Of a stretch of DNA of 64,000 nucleotides, positions 43,529 to 53,058 are shown in pieces. The DNA is taken from NCBI GenBank assembly GCA_035341665.1, contig DAOQVR010000003.1:310001-374000 (forward strand), written 5' to 3'. The notes below the pieces were generated by a model. The model worked only from the letters and a program-made list of their open reading frames with translations. It did not search any database and was not told the DNA's origin. The position numbers were made by a program, and so were the translations under genes. The number at the start of each line of letters is the position of its first letter. Position 1 is the first letter of the stretch. The DNA comes from DAOQVR01 sp035341665 (lineage in GTDB: Bacteria > Chloroflexota > Anaerolineae > JAAYZQ01).

Positions 43529-44034
43529 TATAAGTGCTCCTCCATCCGGGCACATTCCCAGGCGACAACCAGCCGAGAGGCACGACCCAGGTCGGCCTCG
43601 TCGAGAAGCGGATCCTCCTCCACCAGCCATGCCGTGACGGCCGCCTGCCGGGCCCCATTCACATCCATCTCCTCGCCGTGCGTGCCCGGATCGATCACGA
43701 CGTAGTCGTAGCTGCCGAATAGTGGGCTATCGTTTTGGATGAGCCTGCGATGTGCGGGACCACACACGTGCAGGCGGGATCCGATGCCGAGCTTGCCGAA
43801 CTTGGAACCGCGCAGGCAGGCCTCCTCGTCGAATTCGTCCCAGACGCTCGCAGGGTGCATGTCGAAGCAGAATAGCAGTATCTTTTCCAGACTGGGCAGC
43901 TTGTCCCGGTCACACCCCGAAAGGCGCACCCGCAGCTCGTAGAACGGGAAGTAGATGTCGTGGATACGCACGGTGTCGCCCCACTGGACATGGAAATTGG
44001 CGTCTGCCGATTCCACTATCGCGGTGAACTCCAC
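43528..44034 (-). CDS. uncharacterised protein, STAND-cluster operon
   Basis: A ~168-aa acidic soluble protein (F-H-V-Q-W-G-D-T-V-R-I-H-D-I-Y-F-P, S-Y-D-Y-V-V-I-D-P-G) of no recognised family. The open frame extends to 44130. GTG at 44034 with AGGAG seven bases upstream is the better start because codons before it look non-coding. It is translationally coupled to the Sel1 gene. Confidence 0.6.
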   Translation of the reverse strand: MEFTAIVESADANFHVQWGDTVRIHDIYFPFYELRVRLSGCDRDKLPSLEKILLFCFDMHPASVWDEFDEEACLRGSKFGKLGIGSRLHVCGPAHRRLIQNDSPLFGSYDYVVIDPGTHGEEMDVNGARQAAVTAWLVEEDPLLDEADLGRASRLVVAWECARMEEHL

Positions 44035-44150
44035 CAACGCGCTCCTGTCTCGGCTTTCTCGCCCCCTGCCGCACCCTCGAGAGCTGGTTGCCAGTCCCGT
44101 TGCGCAGTGCCCGGTAGGGCCTACATGCACTGTCAGGCAAGCTGCCCAGA

Positions 44151-44489
44151 CTAGCCTGGCGAGGCTGCCTCGACAAGCTCCTCGATCAGCGGGCTGGCGT
44201 CATCAATGGAGACCAGCTCCCAGTCGAGCTCGATGCCAAAGCTTGAATCGAGTGCATCGAGCACGTTCTCGCGCCACCGTTCGAGGGCGGACAGGACCCC
44301 GCTTTGCAGGCTGCCGCCAGCCGCGCCTTCTGCCAGGCACTCCTCCAGCCCTTCCGACCAGAAGATGTCAGTGCTGGAGGCGAGCATCTCAATGATCTCG
44401 CGTGTGCCTTCCTCGATCCCAACCAGCAGGTTGGGGCCTTGCCGGCAGAGCATCCCGTAAAACCTGGACCAGTCATAGGTTTGAGGCAT
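44151..44489 (-). CDS. uncharacterised small acidic protein
   Basis: A 112-aa predominantly helical acidic protein (M-P-Q-T-Y-D-W-S-R-F, I-E-E-G-T-R-E-I-I-E-M-L) with no recognised family. AAAGGA lies six bases before the ATG. It is the first complete gene downstream of the DUF4062 remnant and could belong to the same accessory block. Confidence 0.6.
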   Translation of the reverse strand: MPQTYDWSRFYGMLCRQGPNLLVGIEEGTREIIEMLASSTDIFWSEGLEECLAEGAAGGSLQSGVLSALERWRENVLDALDSSFGIELDWELVSIDDASPLIEELVEAASPG

Positions 44490-44577
44490 GTCAGTTCCTT
44501 TCATATGCCAGCGCGCGGGAGAAGGCTTGCAGACCGATTCCCTTGGCTTCCTCTTCATGGCAGCAGGGGCTGCGCCG

Positions 44578-44853
44578 TCAAGCCGTGACGGTCGGCGATC
44601 CCGGCCGGCCCAGCGCCGAGGCCGACGAGCTCAAGGATGCAGACACTGCCGTCTTCATCGCCTGCTGGTCGAGCGAGGCTTCTTCGCTGACGCCCCAGCG
44701 CAAGTCAATCGGCTGGAGACTAGCGCCATGTTGGGCGGAGAGCTCGCGCAGGCGCGGGAAGACGCGCGCCTGCGCGGCGTTGCGCTCCGCTTTCAAGTCG
44801 CTGAACGTCGAGGATACGAATACGCGGAAGGCGTGACATGCTTGTGTCGTGCT
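44578..44853 (-). pseudogene. DUF4062 N-terminal remnant
   Basis: Ninety-odd codons read F-R-V-F-V-S-S-T-F-S-D-L-K-A-E-R-N, V-F-P-R-L-R-E-L and I-D-L-R-W-G-V-S-E-E-A-S-L-D-Q-Q. This is the start of a DUF4062-STAND protein. The matching frame has no start codon and is preceded by a TGA at the end of STAND protein B. It ends at a stop with no ATPase or propeller. It is therefore a leftover of a fourth paralogue, probably removed by recombination between tandem copies. Confidence 0.75.
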
Positions 44854-47800
44854 TCATGACCTTTCCCTGAGAATCGATCTCCAGAAGGGTTTGCGCCGTC
44901 TGGCTTGAACTCCTGTTTTTTCCGCTTCCTGGACGGGTCTCTGGACCCCTGCCGGGGCAGGTTGATGTGCTGCGTGACCATCCAGGCGCAGGAGATGAAC
45001 CATGCCCTGGTCATCACCGACTACGATCAGGTGCTCGTGTGGGACACCATGCAGGCAGGTGATCCGGCCATCGCAGGTGAAGCTGGCGAGCATCTCCCCA
45101 GATTGGATATCCCAAGCAAACAGGTCGCTATCGCCGTTGTGCCCGATGATGAGACGGCCCTCACCCACCAGGTGGATATGGCGCAACTCGATGCCAACGA
45201 GTTCTTGGGCGACTAGCCCGCTGGTGATATCCCAGACTTGCAGGCTCCACTCGTCCAGGGCCACCAGCATCTCACCGCCTGGTGTGAACAATAGCTGCCT
45301 GAGCGGGCGTATTTCGCTGCCCACATTGTGGCGCACCTTTCCGCTCTTGAGGTCCCAAATTCGCAGTGTGCCGCGGGGACACTGGTCGTCAGTCACTCTG
45401 GCGGCCAGGTAGCGCCCATCGGGTGAGAAAGCGGCAGGCCATTCGGCGGCATCGAAGGTGCGGTTGAAGCCTTCCTTGTCCAGCGGGTGTACCCTCACAC
45501 GACCGTCGTGTCCAACAGCGCATGAATGCCCATCTGGAGAGGCAACTGCGCTTCCATAGCCACTCTGCGATGCTGCCGCATAGGGCTGGGCGAGGGGGTT
45601 GATTGTCCAGACGCGTACATCTTCTGTGGATACCAGGATAACACGGTTCTGCGGCGTTACCTGGAGGAGGTAGGGAGCTGTGGTGATGCCGGTCAGGGTG
45701 TTGACTTCGCGCCCCTGCACCGGGTCCCAGAGTTTCAGTGTTCTGTCCAGCGAAGCACTGATCAACTGGCGGCCATCCGCGGTGAAGGCCAGAGCGGTAA
45801 TGAGATGGGTATGGCCGCACAGGGATTGCGCCTCAGTAACCTGGCCGTCGTTGAGCTCCCAGATCTTGATCGTCTTGTCCTCGGCGGTCGTGGCCATCTT
45901 TCGCCCGCCGGGTGAGATGGCAGCCTGCAGAACCCGTCCGGCGTGGCTATTGGGTGAAGCTCCATACACGCCAGGGCGCTCCAGAGACCACAGCCTGGCC
46001 GCACTGCTGCTCCAATCGGTGCTTGCGACTAGCAGCCTCTGCTGGCCAAAGACCAGGCGCTGGTGGATATCGGCGACATCGTCAGGGTAGGCCCCAGCCA
46101 AGGAGGAATGCTGAATGCCCTTGTTGAGATCCCAGAGAGTCAACTGGTCTTGAAGCTCGCCTTTTGAGATGGTCGCGGCATAGTCGCCCCCTGCCAGGCA
46201 CTTCAGATAACGGGCTTTGCCCACCAGGATCCTTGGCCTGGGCAGCTTTCGCCCCGTGCGGATATTCCAGGCTTCCAGCCAGCCATCTGGGGTCACGGTC
46301 AGCAGGCGTTTGCCATCTGAGGTCAGCGCGCTCGCCAACACGGGTTCTTCAAGCTCGAACTCAAGGTATTCGTCTTCGTCAGCCAGATTCCAGGCAATGG
46401 CGCTCCCTTTTCTCGAGGTGGTGGCAAAGCTATCGATGCCCGATCGAACCACCCCGTCGATTCTTCTGGAGAGCGAAACGAAATGTCTGCCGTCCGGATC
46501 GAAGATCAGCTCGGTGACGGGCGTCGAGTGACCCTCCTGCCGCCGGAGGACTCTCCCTGTGCGGGTGTTCCAAATCACGATCGAGCCGTCGTCCATCCCG
46601 GCGACCAGGCGGCTACCATCGGGATGGGTACGCAGGACACTGATGCGATCAGCCCTTGAGTCAGAACTCCCTGGCAGGCGCTCCCGCTCCAGGGGGTGCA
46701 GCATTTTGCGCTTCTCCAGGTCCCAGACCTGGATCTGGTTGGTCTGATCGACCAGGTAGGCTCTCTGCCCACCGGTGCCCATCGTCATGACGACCACTTC
46801 GTCTTCCCACTTCAGGTTGCCTAGCGACCAGAGTTGCCGACCCGAATCAAGGTCCCACAGGGTTAGGGCATGGCTGACCTCATGATACCCACTCCCCTCG
46901 ACCAGGAGATGCTCGGCGACGGTGAGGAGCCTGCGCTCATCCGGCGTCAGTGCGCAGGCAGTCAGTGTGACCCGAGCTGGAGGCTCGGAGTGATCAAAAA
47001 CCCTGACCAAAGCCTGACCCGGGGCATTCAGGCTGGCGCGCAATGGGCGCAGCCAAGGTCTGGGGTGATGCTCTGCTCCGCTCAACAAGGCGGTGATCTC
47101 AGGCAGCGCCAAGTCCTTCAATCGCCCATGCAGTTGGGCAGGGAGCTGGTCTCGGTGACGGGTGAGGGCAGGCGCAGAGAGGCGGATGGCTTCCTGGATG
47201 AGGGTGAATCCTTGGCGGCTGGCCTGCACCTGCTGGTCAGTCTGCAAGGCAGGGAGCTCGAGGTCGTGCAATCGCTCGAGCAACGCCTGATGGCCTAAGT
47301 GGAGGGCGTACTCGCTGACATAGCTGAAGTCAGTCAGGGTGTGGATCAGGGCATCGCCGAGGCCAGCCTGGGCCTGCTGGTATGCCTGTTCGGAGAGCTT
47401 GCGCAGGTTAGGCGCCTGGCTTCCGGCGCCCTCCAGGTAGAGCGGCTGCTCGCCAAAAAAGGAGGCCAGGGCAGCATGGCGGCCTGGGCTCTGCCGATCT
47501 TGGGCTAGATAATCGCTGCAGGCGATCTCCTCAAGCTGGCGGTGGTAAAAGCTCAACAACGAGGCGCCATCTGCACGGCGCATGTAGAGGTACGCTTCGA
47601 GGTCGAAGAAGAGGCGTGACCAGACGACCACGGGCAGGCGGTTGACGCGGGGGGATCTGGGTGAGCGGGCCAGGAAATCCGAAACCACGTCGGGATCGCG
47701 GGAGAGCAGATCCAGGATCTCATCTTCGCTCAAGCCGTTTCTGGCTGCGGCCAGGTAACCCAGGGCACGCTCGACCAGGATCTTGCCATGGTTGCTTTCA

Positions 47801-49578
47801 CGCGCCAGGCGTTCGAAGAGTTGGCGAATCATGCCAGGGATATCCGCCTTGAGATCGGGCAGGGGGTCGTAAGACTTCCAGCGCCGGGCTTCGTCAAGAG
47901 CCAGCTTCAGATATAGCGGCAGACCAGAGCGCGTGAAGCTAGCCAGGACATGCTCTTTCTGGTGCGCCTGCAGGCTACGCTGGGTCTCTGCGAGCCAATG
48001 GGATAGGAGCAGGTCGCCTTCCGCCACGCTCATTGAAGACAGGTGAATCACGTTCTCCGGCGGGACTTTGCCCCGGAGTATCTCCAGGCACTGTCCGGGG
48101 AGAGCCGAGACGACCAGCTTGACCTCGCGGGGCAGTCTTTCCGGCAACCAGGCCAGGTTGTCAGGGGTGCCTGCATCGCCTACCTGGTCGAGAGCGTCGA
48201 TAAAAACGAATACGCTCCGGCGGTGTTCAGCCAACTGGGCTCGCTGGACCTGCTCCCTGAAACGGCGAGGGGTATCCTTGGGAGCCTCTGGCCGGGCGTA
48301 AGAGGTTGTGGCAGCCTCAAGATAAAGAGGGAACTGCTCGACCAGTTGCTCATATTCAGCAGGGACAGATGCTTCCGTTTCAGCATCGCGCAGGCGGGCA
48401 AACTGGCGGCATAGGCTTTCGAGCAGTGCACGCGCAGAAGTAGATTCGGGCGTTGCACCGACGAAACGAGAGATGATCTCGCTGTGGGGATGTGCACCCT
48501 GGGCCACCGCGATCGCCCTGGCCATCAAGGCTGATTTCCCGCACCCTGATTCTCCCCAGACCACCAGGGGATCATGGCTCGAAGATTGCAGATAGCCGGC
48601 GATGGCCTGGAGGGGCTGTTCCCTACCCACGAATTGACCGGCGCGGTCCCGGCCAAACCGAGTATGGCTGGCGATCTCTCTGTCAAGCGGATCCTCATCG
48701 CCCAACAAGGCGATTTCCCGGAGGATGACTTGCTCCAGGTCCTGGTAAACATCCTGGCCAAGGCGCTCAAGATGATCCAGGCTCGACCCTTGGCCCAACC
48801 AATCCGCTTCGTAGGTACGGGTGTTCTCGGGGAGGGTTGCCTTAAGACGCTCCCTGAGAGCCTGCAATTGGTGGCTGGCCTGCGAGTCTGGATGGCCGTG
48901 CTTATCCAGATCGACATAGCTCGCGGCACAAGGATCAGCCGGCAGGTTCCTGAGCTCGCGGAAATAGCAGTAGACGTGATTCTTTGCGTCTGGAATGCCT
49001 AGAGCCCCGGCCTGGATCTCCTGTTCGGTTGCCGAAGCGGTGTACTTGAATTGCGCGGAAGGGGGCAGGCCAATATCGTGTGCCGCTTTCTCCAGGATGG
49101 CATGCAAGCGCTGCTCGACTGGCTCCCAGAGCTCGAAGGCAATATGGTCAGCGGTGCGAGGCAGCAAACAGAAGTGCGCCGGAAGGGCATTCTCGTCCAG
49201 GCGGTACCACTCTTCCAGCAGGGGACGATCTTGGACGGTGGTTGCTTCGACAAGAGCCTGGAATTCGTCAGCGGGTATCTCGGCAGGAAGCGGACGCCAG
49301 CCATAGCGGTTCCCCAGCAGAATGACAAAGTTGGGTCGTGGGCTGATCTTCTGGCAGCGTTCGATCTCGCCCAGGCATATCTTCATGGTCTGCTGGTCGA
49401 GCGAGGCTTCTTCGCTGACGCCCCAGCGCAGGTCGATCACCTGGAAGCGGCAACCGTGTGCCTCGGCCAGGGTGCGCAGCCGGGGAAAGACGCGCGCCTG
49501 CAGGGCGTTCCGCTCTTCCGCGAGGTCGCTAAAGGTAGAGCTGACAAAGATGCGAAAGGTGCGAGACGCGTGGGTCAT
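44854..49578 (-). CDS. DUF4062 - STAND ATPase - WD40 protein B
   Basis: A 1574-aa protein. DUF4062 occupies ~5-110 (F-R-I-F-V-S-S-T-F-S-D-L, I-D-L-R-W-G-V-S-E-E-A-S-L-D-Q-Q). The P-loop is at ~345 (W-G-E-S-G-C-G-K-S-A-L-M-A-R) and Walker B is F-V-F-I-D-A-L-D-Q-V-G. The helical linker runs to ~865 and a WD40 propeller region fills the rest (V-I-W-N-T-R-T-G, I-K-I-W-E-L, L-K-L-W-D-P). It is more similar to the protein at 61016 than to protein A. ATG at 49578 has AAGGAG upstream. Activity as an inducible ATP-dependent switch is inferred from the family. Confidence 0.9.
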   Translation of the reverse strand: MTHASRTFRIFVSSTFSDLAEERNALQARVFPRLRTLAEAHGCRFQVIDLRWGVSEEASLDQQTMKICLGEIERCQKISPRPNFVILLGNRYGWRPLPAEIPADEFQALVEATTVQDRPLLEEWYRLDENALPAHFCLLPRTADHIAFELWEPVEQRLHAILEKAAHDIGLPPSAQFKYTASATEQEIQAGALGIPDAKNHVYCYFRELRNLPADPCAASYVDLDKHGHPDSQASHQLQALRERLKATLPENTRTYEADWLGQGSSLDHLERLGQDVYQDLEQVILREIALLGDEDPLDREIASHTRFGRDRAGQFVGREQPLQAIAGYLQSSSHDPLVVWGESGCGKSALMARAIAVAQGAHPHSEIISRFVGATPESTSARALLESLCRQFARLRDAETEASVPAEYEQLVEQFPLYLEAATTSYARPEAPKDTPRRFREQVQRAQLAEHRRSVFVFIDALDQVGDAGTPDNLAWLPERLPREVKLVVSALPGQCLEILRGKVPPENVIHLSSMSVAEGDLLLSHWLAETQRSLQAHQKEHVLASFTRSGLPLYLKLALDEARRWKSYDPLPDLKADIPGMIRQLFERLARESNHGKILVERALGYLAAARNGLSEDEILDLLSRDPDVVSDFLARSPRSPRVNRLPVVVWSRLFFDLEAYLYMRRADGASLLSFYHRQLEEIACSDYLAQDRQSPGRHAALASFFGEQPLYLEGAGSQAPNLRKLSEQAYQQAQAGLGDALIHTLTDFSYVSEYALHLGHQALLERLHDLELPALQTDQQVQASRQGFTLIQEAIRLSAPALTRHRDQLPAQLHGRLKDLALPEITALLSGAEHHPRPWLRPLRASLNAPGQALVRVFDHSEPPARVTLTACALTPDERRLLTVAEHLLVEGSGYHEVSHALTLWDLDSGRQLWSLGNLKWEDEVVVMTMGTGGQRAYLVDQTNQIQVWDLEKRKMLHPLERERLPGSSDSRADRISVLRTHPDGSRLVAGMDDGSIVIWNTRTGRVLRRQEGHSTPVTELIFDPDGRHFVSLSRRIDGVVRSGIDSFATTSRKGSAIAWNLADEDEYLEFELEEPVLASALTSDGKRLLTVTPDGWLEAWNIRTGRKLPRPRILVGKARYLKCLAGGDYAATISKGELQDQLTLWDLNKGIQHSSLAGAYPDDVADIHQRLVFGQQRLLVASTDWSSSAARLWSLERPGVYGASPNSHAGRVLQAAISPGGRKMATTAEDKTIKIWELNDGQVTEAQSLCGHTHLITALAFTADGRQLISASLDRTLKLWDPVQGREVNTLTGITTAPYLLQVTPQNRVILVSTEDVRVWTINPLAQPYAAASQSGYGSAVASPDGHSCAVGHDGRVRVHPLDKEGFNRTFDAAEWPAAFSPDGRYLAARVTDDQCPRGTLRIWDLKSGKVRHNVGSEIRPLRQLLFTPGGEMLVALDEWSLQVWDITSGLVAQELVGIELRHIHLVGEGRLIIGHNGDSDLFAWDIQSGEMLASFTCDGRITCLHGVPHEHLIVVGDDQGMVHLLRLDGHAAHQPAPAGVQRPVQEAEKTGVQARRRKPFWRSILRERS

Positions 49579-49779
49579 GACTCCTTCCCTTCCTCGTGGC
49601 CGGGGGCGCACGCTCGCCGCCGGTCGGCCAGTCGTCGGCATTCTGACTGGCGCAGCGAGCGAGCCCGGCCACACCCAGAGGCAGGCCGGCCAGCCGGGCA
49701 AGGACCGGCACGGTACAGCGCGTTTCAGACCTCCCTTGTCTCAGAGGCGACGCTCGTCTTGCCATGCTTCGCCGAAAGG

Positions 49780-52419
49780 TCAAGAGCGCCTCGGTGCGAC
49801 CCTCTCAATCGCGTAGCCTGCTTTCGCCAGGATGGGCGGTATGCCGCGCACGAGAACGCGGTCCTTCTCCTTCTCCTCGTCGGGCAGTCTGTCCCAGGGC
49901 AGGAGGCATTGGTGAAGCCTGCTGCCCTTGTCCGTTTGGGCAGCATACTTCCAGCCGGCTGCCAGCTTGTCGCGCATCCAGCGCTCGTGCTCACGCTCCG
50001 CCAGAAGCTCCAGGTCCGCTCCGGGGAACTCGAAGGGCGGCTCGTTGCTGCGGGCAGGGCGCATGACATAGCCGGCTATGGCCAGCTTGGCCGGAATATC
50101 CCGCACGTTCTGCCGGTTCTGGTCTTTCTCGTCTTCGGGCAGACCCTGATAGGCGACGAGGGATGAGTGCTCCTGCTTGGTCTCGTCGGTAACTGGACCA
50201 TGCCGATACCCCTGCGCCCGGAGGGCCGCGCAAAAGACCTCGTGTGCCGCAGCTGCCAGTCGCTCGAGCAGGTCCCCTTCCAGCTCCAGCTGCTGCATCA
50301 GAGCCAGGAACTCGGGTGCGGCGACGTGCAGGTTGAGCTGCTCCTCGGGCGGCAGGCTGGACCGCTCATAGGCGCTCTTGCCAAAGAGGGTGCTCATGCT
50401 GACCAGCGATTCCATGGAGCGCACACCGTGCCTATACTGGCTGGTCAGCAGAAAGGCGCGCAACAGCCCATCATCGATCGCGACCCTGTTCTTCCCATCC
50501 TGCCTCTGCAGGATCTGGGGAGCATTGCGCTCAAAGATGGACCGCAGGATCAGGGCCCTGCGCAGCACGAAATAGGGATCGGGGCCCGATCCCTCGATCG
50601 GATTGGGGCCGAGCACGTTGAGAAAGCCCTTCAGGCGGCTGACGAAATCGGGCAGCTTGACGGCCCGCTGCTCACTCTCGCTCAGGCTGCCGCCGAACAG
50701 GTCCATGCGGTGGCTGGTGCCGCCGGCGAAGACAAAGATGCAGCGCCCGATGGGGTGGACGATCTGGCCTTCCTGGAATGCCCCGTCCTGCATGGGCGCC
50801 AGGAAGTAGCGCAACCAGCCCAGTGGCTGCCCGTCCAGGGCGGTGTCGAACTCGTCCCAGAAGACGAGCGGGATCTTGCCGGACAGGCCGACGTCTCGCA
50901 CCTGGTGGAGTGCGTCCAGGAGCGCGTCTGGATGGCGGAATTGGGAGAGGTTGAAGACCAGCACCGAGATCTCACCCAGGATCGACTTGGCCACCTGCTC
51001 AACGCCGAACGACTTGCCGGCGCCTGGGGGGCCGAAGACGGCGATCGAGAGCGGCTTTTTCTGTGGCGTGCTGCAATACTCGGCGATCAGGCGTTGGATG
51101 CCGTTCAGGGCTTCGATCTCGCGCCGGTCAACGGTCACCAGGCCTCCAAAGCGCCCGACGGGCACCTGGCGCAGGGCTGCTTCGCTGCCGTCGAGGACGA
51201 TTTGGCGGGCAACTGCTTCGAGTCCGGCGGAGTAGCGATCCTCCAGGATGGTCCAGTAGCCGCGCTGGAGGCGCGCTTTCTCGGGTGGTGGAGGCACAAG
51301 CAAGGAGCCCGCCGGGTCCTGGATTCGGGCTTCGGCGAGTGGTTGCTCCTGGCGGCAGATCTCTCGGGCAATCGCTTCGAAGGGAAAGCAAAGCTCTGCC
51401 TGCTGAGCCCCACTTCCGCGGCGGCCGTAGCCCTCCCTGTGCAGCAGGCGTGTGGCCGACACGCCGGCCTGGATGCCTCGGCCGATCTCGGGGTTGGCCG
51501 GGTCGAGAAGGATCTGCCGTACAATGGCAGCCGCCAAGCAGGTGCTGTATCCCACCATCTCGCCGGGATAGGCTCGCTCCCAGTCCTCCTCGAGGGCCAA
51601 TGGATCAAAGAACAACTGCGCCCGTACCTGGCGCTGGCCATCCCGCCCCAGGAGTATGGCCCCCGCGCAGTCGAACGAAACGACCAGATGGGCGGCCTGG
51701 GTCAGCGAGTTCACAAGCGGGTTGTAGGTCAGCTCCCAGGCCACGTCCTGCGCGGTGCGCTCCCAGGAGATCCTCTTGCTGATCTGGATGGCGGTCGTGC
51801 GCAAGTCCTGGGCCGTCGTGATCACGATCAGCCTTTCGGCGTACTGGCTGATCAGCCTCTCCCACAGTGCTCCCTGGGCGACCGGTTGGGCCATCTTCAC
51901 GACCACCCAGCCGCCATGCTCGGCGAGCGCCGCAGGCCACTCCGAGGGCTGGTGCCGGAGCCGTGGCCCCGAATCGTCCAGGACGACAAGATCAGCCCGC
52001 AACGGGCCGACTCCCGCCTGACTCGCCTCCGTTTGCACGGGCCCGAGCTGGCTGCGCTCGAATCCCAGGAAGTGCTCGATCCGCCAGGCGTGTTTCTCCC
52101 GATCGAGGGGTGGCCTGGATCCGTAGGGGAACGGGGCCCACGACGTGTACACGTGGTGGACACCGGGATCGCCTGGCTGAGTTGTCTCTGGCGGCGGCGC
52201 CGTCTGGCACAACTCCCACTCTGGACCCGAGGTCGGCTCGAGTAGAAGCGCCTTGATAAGGTCGCCCAGAAGGTGCACACCGCCCCGCTGCCGGTAGAGC
52301 CGCGCCCCACCGGCCAATCTCCAGTTCTGGGCGATTCTGTGTGCCCCTTGGCTGGCCTGCATCCAGTCCAGCGTGGCATCCCCAGTCAAGACGATCTTTT
52401 GTGCCGGCCTCCGGTCCAT
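49780..52419 (-). CDS. AAA+ ATPase with tandem C-terminal RyR domains
   Basis: An 879-aa protein. The N-terminal ~330 residues form a globular region of unclear family (V-L-T-G-D-A, V-V-V-K-M, L-I-V-I-T-T-A-Q-D-L-R), possibly a ribokinase-like fold. The AAA+ core has Walker A near 466 (F-G-P-P-G-A-G-K-S-F) and Walker B near 520 (V-F-W-D-E-F-D). The last ~150 residues carry two RyR domains (G-Y-R-H-G-P-V-T-D, L-P-E-D-E-K; then E-H-E-R-W-M, G-W-K-Y, L-P-D-E-E-K-E-K-D). RyR domains in bacteria recur in putative conflict systems and may bind a nucleotide-like ligand. It lies directly upstream of STAND protein B on the same strand (201-base gap). Confidence 0.85.
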   Translation of the reverse strand: MDRRPAQKIVLTGDATLDWMQASQGAHRIAQNWRLAGGARLYRQRGGVHLLGDLIKALLLEPTSGPEWELCQTAPPPETTQPGDPGVHHVYTSWAPFPYGSRPPLDREKHAWRIEHFLGFERSQLGPVQTEASQAGVGPLRADLVVLDDSGPRLRHQPSEWPAALAEHGGWVVVKMAQPVAQGALWERLISQYAERLIVITTAQDLRTTAIQISKRISWERTAQDVAWELTYNPLVNSLTQAAHLVVSFDCAGAILLGRDGQRQVRAQLFFDPLALEEDWERAYPGEMVGYSTCLAAAIVRQILLDPANPEIGRGIQAGVSATRLLHREGYGRRGSGAQQAELCFPFEAIAREICRQEQPLAEARIQDPAGSLLVPPPPEKARLQRGYWTILEDRYSAGLEAVARQIVLDGSEAALRQVPVGRFGGLVTVDRREIEALNGIQRLIAEYCSTPQKKPLSIAVFGPPGAGKSFGVEQVAKSILGEISVLVFNLSQFRHPDALLDALHQVRDVGLSGKIPLVFWDEFDTALDGQPLGWLRYFLAPMQDGAFQEGQIVHPIGRCIFVFAGGTSHRMDLFGGSLSESEQRAVKLPDFVSRLKGFLNVLGPNPIEGSGPDPYFVLRRALILRSIFERNAPQILQRQDGKNRVAIDDGLLRAFLLTSQYRHGVRSMESLVSMSTLFGKSAYERSSLPPEEQLNLHVAAPEFLALMQQLELEGDLLERLAAAAHEVFCAALRAQGYRHGPVTDETKQEHSSLVAYQGLPEDEKDQNRQNVRDIPAKLAIAGYVMRPARSNEPPFEFPGADLELLAEREHERWMRDKLAAGWKYAAQTDKGSRLHQCLLPWDRLPDEEKEKDRVLVRGIPPILAKAGYAIERVAPRRS

Positions 52420-52589
52420 GTGACTGCCCTCCTCCTAAAAGTCGGATAGCGGCGTGCGGCTGTCAAACCCTCGTACGGGAGAAGCAAGGCCCTTCTCCAC
52501 CAGATCAAGGCCTCTGCTGCCGAGACCATATCTCACCGGCACCTGCCGAGGATTGCCAGGCAGGACGCCCGTGCACAGACATGGCCTTC

Positions 52590-52805
52590 TTAGTGGGCCG
52601 TCGCCGCGTCGCGGTGCAATGTCAAAGCGATGAGGTGTCCGAAACGGTCCCCCCGCAGCCCGGCGAGTGCCGGCAGCTTTTCGCGGGCGATCAAGCCTTG
52701 GTCGATCGCCTGCCACATGATCTGCCGGGCCTGGGTCGCCGTGAAGTAGCCCGGCAGTGGCTCCCCAGCCAGGTGGAGTGCCCCATGATCTGGTGAGCCA
52801 ACCAT
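52590..52805 (-). CDS. hypothetical small protein, possible wHTH fragment
   Basis: A 71-aa frame. L-P-G-Y-F-T-A-T-Q-A-R-Q recalls the start of AbiEi-type winged-helix proteins (G-Y-F-T-A-x-Q-A), but the rest does not match. It may be a remnant. No good RBS is seen, and another frame is also open here. The stretch 52806-53058 holds nothing recognisable. Confidence 0.3.
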   Translation of the reverse strand: MVGSPDHGALHLAGEPLPGYFTATQARQIMWQAIDQGLIAREKLPALAGLRGDRFGHLIALTLHRDAATAH

Positions 52806-53058
52806 GTAGGCAACCCTTGCCCCCAACCTTGGCACTCTGCACACAGTATCACACAGCTCGTCCGAATCGTCCAGGCGGCACGTCTGCTCGTGCGCAGCGC
52901 TCCCCTGGGATGGTACACGCTTTCAGAATGCACCTGCGAGGAGATGTGTGCCCTTGGCGCGCGCGCCGCGCAGTCCGTCCGCGGCACGCCGGCAAGGCAA
53001 CCGCCTCTCGACGCGCTCTCGCTAGCGCGCCCGCTGCTCTCGGTGGCCCGCGTTTCCG

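Noticed and set aside
50167..52245. 692-codon plus-strand frame opposite the RyR ATPase
   Set aside because: The minus-strand protein has Walker A/B and two RyR domains; the opposite frame is a GC shadow.
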